Below are positions 6,983-13,945 of a DNA stretch of 36,880 bases, in pieces (position 1 is the stretch's first letter; the number at the start of each line of letters is the position of its first letter). Source of the stretch: Patescibacteria group bacterium (GTDB lineage: Bacteria > Patescibacteriota > Minisyncoccia > Phycocordibacterales > Phycocordibacteraceae); NCBI GenBank assembly GCA_030837225.1, contig JAUPKX010000003.1, positions 1 through 36,880 of the forward strand, written 5' to 3'. The notes under the pieces were generated by a model. That model ran no database searches, was not told the origin of the DNA, and worked only from the letters and a program-made list of their open reading frames with translations. The position numbers were made by a program, and so were the translations under genes.

Positions 6983-7588
6983 ATGCCTACCTCTATGCGA
7001 ATATTGGAAGACCGCCGTAGGGCCTCCTCTCGCATAGCCCCAAAAGCCCTTGCTAAGAGTGGTCTTGGCGGTACGTCATACCTTATGGACCAGGAAGAAA
7101 CGAAAGCCTACTTCCTCCAGATATACGATACCTATGCGGACGATATCTACCGTTTCTGCTACCTCAAGGTTAGCAATCGGGAGCTCGCCCAGGATCTGTC
7201 TCAGGAGGTCTTCACCCGCTTCTGGCAAGCCCTGCGGGAGGGTACGGTTATGCGAAGTGAGCGAGCGCTCCTTTATACTATGGCGAGGAACCTCGTTATC
7301 GACTGGTACCGGAAGAAGAAGGAGTCCTCGCTCGACGTATTAACCGAGCAGGGTCTTGAGTTCGGTGGAGACGGGGCAGACGACGTAACACGAGAGGCTG
7401 AGATGAGTGAGGCGCTCCGAATGGTGGGCCAACTAGACGAAGCATCACGCGACGTCCTTATCCTCAGATTCGTTGACGGCCTCTCGCCAAAAGACATCGC
7501 ACTTCTTTCAGGGGAATCGGCAAATGCCGTTTCCGTCCGCTTGAATCGCGCCATGAAGAAGATGCGTACCCTTATGCATACCGATTGA
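6983..7588 (+). CDS. ECF-type RNA polymerase sigma factor
   Basis: A sigma-70 family protein with only regions 2 and 4. Region 2 runs from YADDIYRFCYLKVSN through DLSQEVFTRFWQAL, and region 4 from DEASRDVLILRFVDGLSPKD into a helix-turn-helix ending AVSVRLNRAMKKM. The 201-residue reading starts at 6983, with a TATTAG hexamer nine bases upstream. An in-frame ATG at 7085 would remove 34 arginine-rich residues that do not look like part of the fold, so the true start is uncertain. The next gene, a membrane protein of the DUF5667 type, begins nine bases after the stop and is the obvious candidate for its regulator. Such factors usually answer an envelope signal, but targets are not visible. Confidence 0.9.
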   Translation: MPTSMRILEDRRRASSRIAPKALAKSGLGGTSYLMDQEETKAYFLQIYDTYADDIYRFCYLKVSNRELAQDLSQEVFTRFWQALREGTVMRSERALLYTMARNLVIDWYRKKKESSLDVLTEQGLEFGGDGADDVTREAEMSEALRMVGQLDEASRDVLILRFVDGLSPKDIALLSGESANAVSVRLNRAMKKMRTLMHTD

Positions 7589-7597
7589 TTTAGAACC

Positions 7598-8572
7598 ATG
7601 ACCAAACGAAATCTCATTACCATACTGAAGTCGCTGAGGAACCTAACACTCTCAGTTGACGCTAAAAAGCGCATACGCGCTGATATTTCTGCATACGCCG
7701 ATCTCCACTCGCTCACGGATCTTGTGAAGCGCCTTCCCGTGCGTTCCCCTTTCTCATACGCCTCGTTCATGGTCCCGGTGCGTAGCCTCTACGCGGGTGC
7801 GCTGGCTCTTGTCCTTGTAGTAGCTGGAGGCACTCAGGCTAGTCTTGCGTCTGTTGGCTCAGTTCCTGGAGACATTTTGTATCCGCTCAAGGTATCGGTT
7901 AGCGAGCCGCTGTCGTTCGTGCTCACACCCTCGACCGAAGGAAGGGCTGCGCTTGCTGCGGAATTCGCGTCGCGCAGAGTAGACGAAGCAGTAGCTCTCT
8001 CATCCGTTGGCAAGCTCGACGAACAGACCGCTGAAGACCTCGCGACCCGGTTTGATACGCATGTCGATGTACTTGCAAAGGAAACTGACACGCTTGAGGC
8101 GAAGGGTGAGATCGCCACCTCTCTTGCAGTACGTACTGATCTCGAACAGAAACTCTCTGCTCGTGTTGAGGAATTCGCTGTTGATGCAGAAATAGAAGGC
8201 GACGCAATGATCGCAAGTTCGGTTGTGGCAGAGGAATCAACAGAGGATCGCTTCACTACCCGTGTGTTCGAGAAATCAAAGACGCTCGCTACAACCCGCG
8301 AACGACTCGAGACGGCACTCGCACTCGACGTTGAGGCTGAGCTTAAGGATGGGGGGAGTCTTGCTGCTATCCGTCCCGCTGATGCCGAGGAAGGAGATGT
8401 GGCGTCTGCTGGACTCTTCTTCGCGAAGGTTGGTTCTGGCGACTTTGTTGACCTCGCTGCGACGACGACTGCATCAACCACGGCAACCACTACCGACGAG
8501 GACCTTCTCAAGGGCGATGAGGCTACTGAGTCTGCAGCGTCCCGCTTCTTCGCGCCGTTCCTAAAGCGTTAG
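7598..8572 (+). CDS. DUF5667-type membrane protein, candidate anti-sigma factor
   Basis: A 324-residue protein. Residues 1-55 are cytoplasmic and helical, and residues 58-86 are a single hydrophobic segment (SLYAGALALVLVVAGGTQAS). The remainder is an exported helical region that starts with SVPGDILYPLKVSVSEPLSF and then RAALAAEFASRRVDEAVAL, the motif pair of the DUF5667 domain. The C-terminal third is Ala/Thr/Glu-rich with a low-complexity stretch of threonines near 290. The topology (cytoplasmic N-terminus, one helix, external sensor) and the position nine bases after an ECF sigma gene suggest it holds the sigma factor at the membrane. This is inference from context: no classic zinc anti-sigma motif is present. 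Confidence 0.8.
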   Translation: MTKRNLITILKSLRNLTLSVDAKKRIRADISAYADLHSLTDLVKRLPVRSPFSYASFMVPVRSLYAGALALVLVVAGGTQASLASVGSVPGDILYPLKVSVSEPLSFVLTPSTEGRAALAAEFASRRVDEAVALSSVGKLDEQTAEDLATRFDTHVDVLAKETDTLEAKGEIATSLAVRTDLEQKLSARVEEFAVDAEIEGDAMIASSVVAEESTEDRFTTRVFEKSKTLATTRERLETALALDVEAELKDGGSLAAIRPADAEEGDVASAGLFFAKVGSGDFVDLAATTTASTTATTTDEDLLKGDEATESAASRFFAPFLKR

Positions 8573-8600
8573 GTTCATCATTCCGATAGGTGCATTTCGT

Positions 8601-8606
8601 TAGACT
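8601..8606 (+). promoter_or_regulatory. -10 hexamer for leaderless transcription
   Basis: TAGACT ends exactly six bases before ATG 8613. Confidence 0.5.
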
Positions 8607-8612
8607 GTACCA

Positions 8613-9035
8613 ATGGGAACTATTTTTAAGCTCGTCGCCTGCCTCATCGTTGTGGGAGGTGTATGGGTGTGGGCAAATGGAAAGTCCGTAACGAAGGACG
8701 TAGAGACTCGTATCGAGCCGGTACAGCTCTCCGCGTCAGCAATCCTCGCGACAGAAACTGAAGGCGCCTTCGACAAGGAAGGAACCATCGTATTCGACGT
8801 AACGGAAGGGCAGAGCGGTACGCCCTACATTCTCTATATGGACTACAACGAGCAAGGAAAGCCCTCGGTACGAACCAAGCGTCTCGTGTTCGCGAACCGC
8901 GACGCGTGCGCTGAGGTGAATCTTCCATGCGCAACGAATCAGCCTGGCGTACCCGTAAAGGCTGACCAGAACGTGCGAATCGTCGGTATAGTCAAAGACG
9001 AGCTCGTGCAGGTTAGCGAGGTCTATGTCATATAG
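8613..9035 (+). CDS. Exported or membrane-anchored protein of unknown function
   Basis: A 140-residue protein that I do not recognise. Residues 5-22 form a hydrophobic signal anchor (FKLVACLIVVGGVWVWA). The rest looks like a compact beta-rich extracytoplasmic domain with two cysteines (in DACAEVNLPCAT) that could form a disulfide. It sits between the sigma/anti-sigma pair and another anchored protein, each apparently with its own -10 element, so a shared envelope role is possible but unproven. Confidence 0.75.
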   Translation: MGTIFKLVACLIVVGGVWVWANGKSVTKDVETRIEPVQLSASAILATETEGAFDKEGTIVFDVTEGQSGTPYILYMDYNEQGKPSVRTKRLVFANRDACAEVNLPCATNQPGVPVKADQNVRIVGIVKDELVQVSEVYVI

Positions 9036-9046
9036 GCGATACCCCG

Positions 9047-9052
9047 TATACT
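9047..9052 (+). promoter_or_regulatory. -10 hexamer for leaderless transcription
   Basis: TATACT ends exactly six bases before ATG 9059. Confidence 0.6.
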
Positions 9053-9058
9053 TTATCT

Positions 9059-9736
9059 ATGAATCGTCTTATTTTTGTTCTTTTTCTCATCGGTATCATT
9101 GCTATCGGCGGCGGGGCCGCGTGGTACCTGGTTGATACCAGAAACGAAGCATTCGGTCCTCCTATCGTAGCGACAAGTACGCCCCAGATTGAGGAAGGGC
9201 TCGCTATCTACACGAATGGTCCCTATGGGTTCGCGATCTTCTATCCCCAAGATGCGGAAGTTTCGTATACGTTTGATGCGAGTTATCACCTCGGTGCGAA
9301 TTGGCGCGCGAATGCGCTTGGGGACAGTGAGGGCGCACCAATCGTTTCTATACTCCCGTTCCATACTGAAAGCGAGGATTCCTATCCGCGCTACTTCAAT
9401 GCGATGGTGCGCATAGGTGCGTCGATTGATCCAGCAGAGATTGAGCGATGCGAGGCAGCGGCTCTCGATCAAGGAGAAACCGTTTTGCCCGACGCGGTTA
9501 TTGGCAGCAAGACCTGGAAGGCGTTTGCGTTCGAGAGTGCCGGCATGATGCAGTATGCAAATGGCGTGTCGTATCGAACGATTCATGAGGGGCGTTGCAT
9601 TGCACTTGAGAGGGTACGAACCGGATCAAGCTATCGCGAGGATGCGCCAAGCGAGAAGGATATTTCTGACGAAGTCTTGTCTAAGGAGTACGAGGCACTC
9701 TCTAGCATCGTGGAGAGCTTCTCGTTTGCGCGGTAA
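9059..9736 (+). CDS. Membrane-anchored exported protein, PsbP-like N-terminal motif
   Basis: A 225-residue protein with an N-terminal hydrophobic anchor (residues 4-24, LIFVLFLIGIIAIGGGAAWY) and an extracytoplasmic domain. YTNGPYGFAIFYPQDAEVSY near residue 51 resembles the opening strand pair of PsbP/MOG1-fold proteins, in which YGF...YP motifs recur, and the C-terminal ESFSFAR end also fits that fold. The similarity is weak and by eye only, so function is unknown. Start 9059 is supported by TATACT six bases upstream. Confidence 0.75.
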   Translation: MNRLIFVLFLIGIIAIGGGAAWYLVDTRNEAFGPPIVATSTPQIEEGLAIYTNGPYGFAIFYPQDAEVSYTFDASYHLGANWRANALGDSEGAPIVSILPFHTESEDSYPRYFNAMVRIGASIDPAEIERCEAAALDQGETVLPDAVIGSKTWKAFAFESAGMMQYANGVSYRTIHEGRCIALERVRTGSSYREDAPSEKDISDEVLSKEYEALSSIVESFSFAR

Positions 9737-9814
9737 GCGCTATACACCTCGCGTTGCGAGGGCTTGATAGAAGAGGAGTATGCTTAGGGTATTAACTAGT
9801 TATTCTTTCTGCCC

Positions 9815-10147
9815 ATGTCCTTACTTAATTGGATTGTAACCGCGCTTGCCATCGGCATCGCTGCCTACCTCATCCCGGGAATTGAGGTAACGCTCGTGGG
9901 TGCATTAGTGCTTGCGGTGGTACTCGGTATCATCAATGTATTCCTGAAGCCGATTATTAACCTACTTACACTCCCGCTCAATATCCTGACGCTCGGGCTC
10001 TTCTCGCTCGTCGTGAATGCGCTGCTTATTATGCTCGCAGGCCAGATAGTCCCTGGATTCAGTGTCGACGGGTTCTGGACAGCGTTCCTCTTCGGTATTG
10101 TGGTGGCGCTCGTTTCGGCACTCTTCAGTGCCATAACAAAGCGTTAG
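9815..10147 (+). CDS. YvlD / phage-holin-IV-like membrane protein
   Basis: A 110-residue protein made almost wholly of four hydrophobic segments: LLNWIVTALAIGIAAYLIPG, ALVLAVVLGIINVFLKPII, LPLNILTLGLFSLVVNALLI and AFLFGIVVALVSALFSAI. The motif NVFLKPIINLLTLPLNILTLGLF is the signature stretch of the PF04020 family (named after a mycobacteriophage holin, but widespread in chromosomes as YvlD). No phage genes lie nearby, so lysis is not implied. A TATTCT hexamer lies eight bases upstream of the start. Confidence 0.88.
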   Translation: MSLLNWIVTALAIGIAAYLIPGIEVTLVGALVLAVVLGIINVFLKPIINLLTLPLNILTLGLFSLVVNALLIMLAGQIVPGFSVDGFWTAFLFGIVVALVSALFSAITKR

Positions 10148-10157
10148 AGACTCGTGT

Positions 10158-10197
10158 CTAATAGAAAGGTCCGTCATATGACGGGCCTTTCTATTAG
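10158..10197. terminator. 40-base palindromic terminator
   Basis: Two 20-base arms (10158-10177 and 10178-10197) pair throughout, with one G-U at base 10170. The centre is CATATG and the 3' arm ends CCTTTCTATTAG. It has the same architecture as the palindrome at 4231-4266. Confidence 0.75.
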
Positions 10198-10257
10198 TGC
10201 TATAGTCCTGCCGGACTGATCCGGTGACATAGTCACAGAAATGAAGAGAAGGAGGCG
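10198..10257 (+). promoter_or_regulatory. Promoter and structured Shine-Dalgarno leader of the purC-like gene
   Basis: TGC plus TATAGT (10201-10206) form an extended -10. The roughly 48-base leader can fold CCGGA/TCCGG (10211-10224) or GTGAC/GTCAC (10224-10236). It then has AAGGAGG (10249-10255) upstream of ATG 10261, one of the few strong ribosome binding sites in the window. Confidence 0.5.
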
Positions 10258-10260
10258 AGT

Positions 10261-11106
10261 ATGCCCGACATGATCGAACGGATGCGCGGCAAAACGAAAA
10301 TCGTACGGGCATCGGAATCCAACCCGTCGCTGGGCGAATTCGAAGCACTTGACCAGGTGACCTGGGACAACATCCACAGGGAGCCAATGCCCGGCAAGGG
10401 TATCTGGTCGACCAGTACGGCTGTGAACATGTTCCAGCTTTTGAAAGAAGCGGGAATACCGGTCGCCTACACAAAACAGGTCAACGAACGAACGTTCAGG
10501 GGCCCGCTCTGCACCATGATTCCTCTTGAGGTTATCGTGCGCGGGGCGGTCGACGAAAATAGTTCGTACCTGAAGCGTCATCCCGGCCGGAAAGCCGACG
10601 AACGCTTCGAGACGCCCATCGTCGAGTTCTTCCTGAAGACCGACACCGCCGAGTTCGGCGGAATCGAGCTTCCCGACGTAGATCCCTATATCGGTCGGTA
10701 CGCCGACAGCGGAATCGTGGTGTACCACCCCAAGAAGCCTTTGGACGACGGTGTCTTCCTTTCCGCCACTGATCTTGGATGGGATGTCGCAGGTATGTGG
10801 CCCTTCCTCGCTCTCGAGCACATCGCTCGTGATGCGTTCTGTATCGTACGGAACGCATGGGCACGGATTGGATTCGATCTACGTGACTGGAAGGTCGAGT
10901 TCGGGTTCGACGCGTCGGGCCAGATTCTGCTTGCGGACGTTATCGATAACGACTCATGGCGAATACTCGGACCTGATGGCAAGGAGTACAGCAAGCAGAA
11001 TATCCGGAACGGAAAGAATCTGGAGGACGCAGCGAAAGATTACGAGTACATCGCGCGCTCTTCGGCCCTCGTGCTTGCATATGCACGGCGGCCAAGCGAT
11101 TCATAG
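10261..11106 (+). CDS. purC: Phosphoribosylaminoimidazole-succinocarboxamide synthase, PAICS-type
   Basis: A 281-residue SAICAR synthetase, the enzyme that joins aspartate to CAIR using ATP in de novo purine synthesis. RGKTKIV near the start, FQLLKEAGIPVAY, MIPLEVIVRGAV, FFLKTD and DWKVEFGFD follow the PurC order. LADVIDNDSWRI near residue 224 is the form found in animal PAICS and related enzymes rather than the GDEFSPD form of E. coli PurC. No other purine gene is nearby. Two sampled 60-base blocks are about 60% GC, above the flanks, and the gene has a strong Shine-Dalgarno sequence that most neighbours lack. Transfer from another bacterium or a virus is plausible. The terminators on both sides make it monocistronic. 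Family assignment is firm, but a role in de novo purine synthesis is uncertain. Confidence 0.88.
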   Translation: MPDMIERMRGKTKIVRASESNPSLGEFEALDQVTWDNIHREPMPGKGIWSTSTAVNMFQLLKEAGIPVAYTKQVNERTFRGPLCTMIPLEVIVRGAVDENSSYLKRHPGRKADERFETPIVEFFLKTDTAEFGGIELPDVDPYIGRYADSGIVVYHPKKPLDDGVFLSATDLGWDVAGMWPFLALEHIARDAFCIVRNAWARIGFDLRDWKVEFGFDASGQILLADVIDNDSWRILGPDGKEYSKQNIRNGKNLEDAAKDYEYIARSSALVLAYARRPSDS

Positions 11107-11122
11107 TACGACTTTGCTACAC

Positions 11123-11153
11123 TGGCGCATCCTCACGGGTGCGCCACTCTTTT
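11123..11153 (+). terminator. Terminator of the purC-like gene
   Basis: TGGCGCATCC (11123-11132) pairs with GGGTGCGCCA (11137-11146) with one G-U pair and a 4-base loop, followed by CTCTTTT. Confidence 0.75.
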
Positions 11154-11190
11154 ATCCTCTTATACAGACTGTGTTCGATAGGCAATGCAC

Positions 11191-11196
11191 TATACT
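11191..11196 (+). promoter_or_regulatory. -10 hexamer of the ATPase operon
   Basis: TATACT ends eight bases before ATG 11205. It is probably the promoter for the operon from 11205 to 17439. Confidence 0.5.
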
Positions 11197-11204
11197 TATG
11201 AGTA

Positions 11205-13940
11205 ATGGAGGGACCGACACTACCTATAACCTCGCCCGAGGACGAACTCGCGTACCTTCGCGAGCAGATCGCACGCAAGGAGGCTGAGCTCGCAACCTAC
11301 AAGCGCGACATGCCGCGTGAGGATATTGCACACGAGCGTATCCTGCATCACCGCATGAGCGGTCCAGAGACTGTACTTGCGCCCGAATTCCAAATGTCTG
11401 AACGGGACGCAGCAAAGCATGCAGAAATGCTTACCTTGAATCTTGATCCCGAGCAGAACGACGAGACAATCGCCGAGCTCCGCACGGTTATGGAAGAGAA
11501 GGGTATTCATAATGCGTTTACGATACTTGGGAAGCTCAACAATGCGCACCTCGAAGACGATTTCCATCGCTTCCTTGTGCAGTATCTCGTTGTTGGTATG
11601 CAGCCAAAGGGATTGGCCGAGAATCAGCCTGAATGGAAAGCGCTTCGGATGACCCTGTACGAGATCTCGCTTCCTGAAGCGAATACCGAAGAGTCACGCG
11701 GGAAGTCTCTCAAGGAACTCATATCCTCAATGGAGCAGTTCTACTCGGGTATGCTCGCTGTTGAGCATGCGGGCCGTGGCGAACCCGCCTACATGACGCT
11801 TGAGCTTGCAGTCCCTGTTGATGCGCCGCATCTTATGTTCTACGCGTCGGTGCCTAACACCCGGAAAGACCTCTTCGAGAACCAACTTCTTGCAATCTTT
11901 CCCCATGCGCATGTAAGCGCACAGCCGAATGATTACAACGTCTTCGTTGAAGGTGGAGAGTCCCTCGCCTCAGTAGCGGAATTTAAGGATAAGCCAATGC
12001 TTCCCCTGAAGGACTACCAGGACTTTGACTATGACCCTCTTAACTCTCTTCTAAGCGCGTTCGCTAAAGTGGCCCCTGAGAATGAGGGAGCGTCATTACA
12101 GATTGTTTTTAAACCCGAGGGGAATCACTATGTAGAGCACTATAGACGTGTACTTCATGCACTTCGCCAGGGCGAGCATCGTTCTCGGGCATTCAGTCTA
12201 CCGGAGACGTTTGCAGGAGACCTTGCGCGTGAGGCAGCAGGCCTTTTCTTCTCGGGAAAGAAGCAGACACAGACACAACCCATCGACGAGAAGGCGATTG
12301 AAATGGTTGAGAAGAAGATTGGGGCTCCAATAGTCTCGACCAATATCAGGCTCACTGTCTCATCGCAAGACAGCGGACGCGCCCACCAGATTCTTACCGA
12401 GCTCGAGTCTGCGTTCAATCAGTTTGATAACACCATAGGAAACCGTATCGAGTTCCGAAGACCGAACAAGGGTTCCTTGAAGCAGCTTCTAAGGGACTTC
12501 TCATTCCGTCTGTATCGTCCGTCGACCAACCTCCCGCTTTCTCTTCGTGAGTTAACGACGCTGTATCATTTCCCGCCACAGGGTATAGAGTCCTCGCCGC
12601 ATTTAAAGCAGTCACGTTTTGCAGGAGCTGCAGCGCCAGCAGATCTGCCGAAGGAGGGCACGGTACTTGGTACAAACACCTACCGCGGACAGACTACGGA
12701 CGTGCGTCTCGCACCAGAAGACCGTTTGAGACATCTCTATGTTATTGGGCAGACTGGTGCCGGAAAGACTGGATTCTTGAAGACGCAGATTGAGCAGGAT
12801 ATTAAAGCGGGGAACGGTGTTTGTTTTATCGATCCGCACGGCAACGACATTCTAGACGTGCTCGCTATGATCCCGCCAGAGCGGTACGAGGACGTGATTT
12901 ATTTTGATCCAGCGAATATCGATCGCCCATTTGGCCTCAACATGCTTGAGTACGATCCGAAGCGTCCTGAACAGAAGACGTTCATCGTGAATGAGATGCT
13001 CGCCATCTTCCGTCAGCTCTATGGCGACGTGCCCGAGTCCATGGGTCCGATGTTCGAGCAGTACTTCAGGAACGCTACGCAGCTCGTTATGGAAGACCCT
13101 GCATCAGGCTCCACCATGATGGATATTGGTCGGGTTATGTCGAATGCTGACTTCCGGAATCTGAAGCTAGCACGGAGCAACAATCCTATCGTTAACCAGT
13201 TTTGGTCTGAAATTGCGACCAAAGCTGAGGGTGAGGCTAGCCTTCAGAGCATCGTGCCGTGGATCACAAACAAGTTCGATGAGTTCACGACCAGCGATTT
13301 CATGCGGCCAATCATCGGGCAACAAGAAAGCTCATTCAACTTCAGGGAAGTTATCGATAACAAGAAGATTCTCCTCGTTAACCTCTCGAAGGGACGACTT
13401 GGGGAGCGCAACGCAAACCTCCTTGGACTCATCATCGTCGGTAAGCTCTTTATGGCCGCCCTCTCTCGCGCTGACGATCCAAGAGCGAACTTCCCACCGT
13501 TCTATCTCTATATTGACGAGTTCCAGAACATTACGACGTCTTCGATTCCAGGAATTCTTTCCGAAGCCCGCAAGTACAAGCTTTCGCTTACTATCGCGCA
13601 CCAGTACCTCGCTCAGGTAGACGAGAAGATTCGTGATGCGGTGTTTGGCAACGTTGGGTCTATGGCAGTGTTCCGTGTTGGACAGGAAGATGGAGAGTTC
13701 TTTGGAAAGCTGTTTGAGCCCACGTTTAAGGCAAGCGACTTCACGAGTATAGAGAACCAGAATGCGTACGTCCGTATGCTTGCTAAAGGTGTGCCTCAGA
13801 AGCCGTTCAATATAAAAACCCTTAGGTTAACCGAAGGAAACCTTGCGCAGGTAGACGATCTGAGAGAATTGTCATACCTCACCTATGGCAGGGACCGTGC
13901 TACTGTTGAAGCATCTATTAGGGCGCGATATCTTTCGTAA
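11205..13940 (+). CDS. VirD4/TrwB-like type IV secretion system DNA-binding ATPase
   Basis: A 911-residue ATPase. The first 500 residues match no domain I recognise and have helical segments. Walker A is GQTGAGKT (515-522), followed by GVCFIDPHGNDILD. Walker B is FYLYIDEFQNIT with Asp771 and Glu772, followed by SEARKYKLSLTIAHQYL, the segment typical of the TraG/TrwB/TraD coupling-protein AAD-binding family. Such proteins feed DNA or protein to a type IV secretion channel, and relatives are frequent in Candidate Phyla Radiation genomes near pilus genes. No relaxase, VirB4 or channel gene is seen in this window, so conjugation cannot be claimed. The next gene starts five bases after the stop. 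It probably works with that membrane protein. Confidence 0.87.
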   Translation: MEGPTLPITSPEDELAYLREQIARKEAELATYKRDMPREDIAHERILHHRMSGPETVLAPEFQMSERDAAKHAEMLTLNLDPEQNDETIAELRTVMEEKGIHNAFTILGKLNNAHLEDDFHRFLVQYLVVGMQPKGLAENQPEWKALRMTLYEISLPEANTEESRGKSLKELISSMEQFYSGMLAVEHAGRGEPAYMTLELAVPVDAPHLMFYASVPNTRKDLFENQLLAIFPHAHVSAQPNDYNVFVEGGESLASVAEFKDKPMLPLKDYQDFDYDPLNSLLSAFAKVAPENEGASLQIVFKPEGNHYVEHYRRVLHALRQGEHRSRAFSLPETFAGDLAREAAGLFFSGKKQTQTQPIDEKAIEMVEKKIGAPIVSTNIRLTVSSQDSGRAHQILTELESAFNQFDNTIGNRIEFRRPNKGSLKQLLRDFSFRLYRPSTNLPLSLRELTTLYHFPPQGIESSPHLKQSRFAGAAAPADLPKEGTVLGTNTYRGQTTDVRLAPEDRLRHLYVIGQTGAGKTGFLKTQIEQDIKAGNGVCFIDPHGNDILDVLAMIPPERYEDVIYFDPANIDRPFGLNMLEYDPKRPEQKTFIVNEMLAIFRQLYGDVPESMGPMFEQYFRNATQLVMEDPASGSTMMDIGRVMSNADFRNLKLARSNNPIVNQFWSEIATKAEGEASLQSIVPWITNKFDEFTTSDFMRPIIGQQESSFNFREVIDNKKILLVNLSKGRLGERNANLLGLIIVGKLFMAALSRADDPRANFPPFYLYIDEFQNITTSSIPGILSEARKYKLSLTIAHQYLAQVDEKIRDAVFGNVGSMAVFRVGQEDGEFFGKLFEPTFKASDFTSIENQNAYVRMLAKGVPQKPFNIKTLRLTEGNLAQVDDLRELSYLTYGRDRATVEASIRARYLS

Positions 13941-13945
13941 ATTGT

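Noticed and set aside
7834-8511. 225-residue serine/valine-rich minus-strand ORF
   Set aside because: Low-complexity shadow of the DUF5667 gene.
9815-10147. Prophage lysis gene (holin)
   Set aside because: The PF04020 name derives from a phage holin, but the family is common in chromosomes. No endolysin, capsid or integrase gene is nearby.
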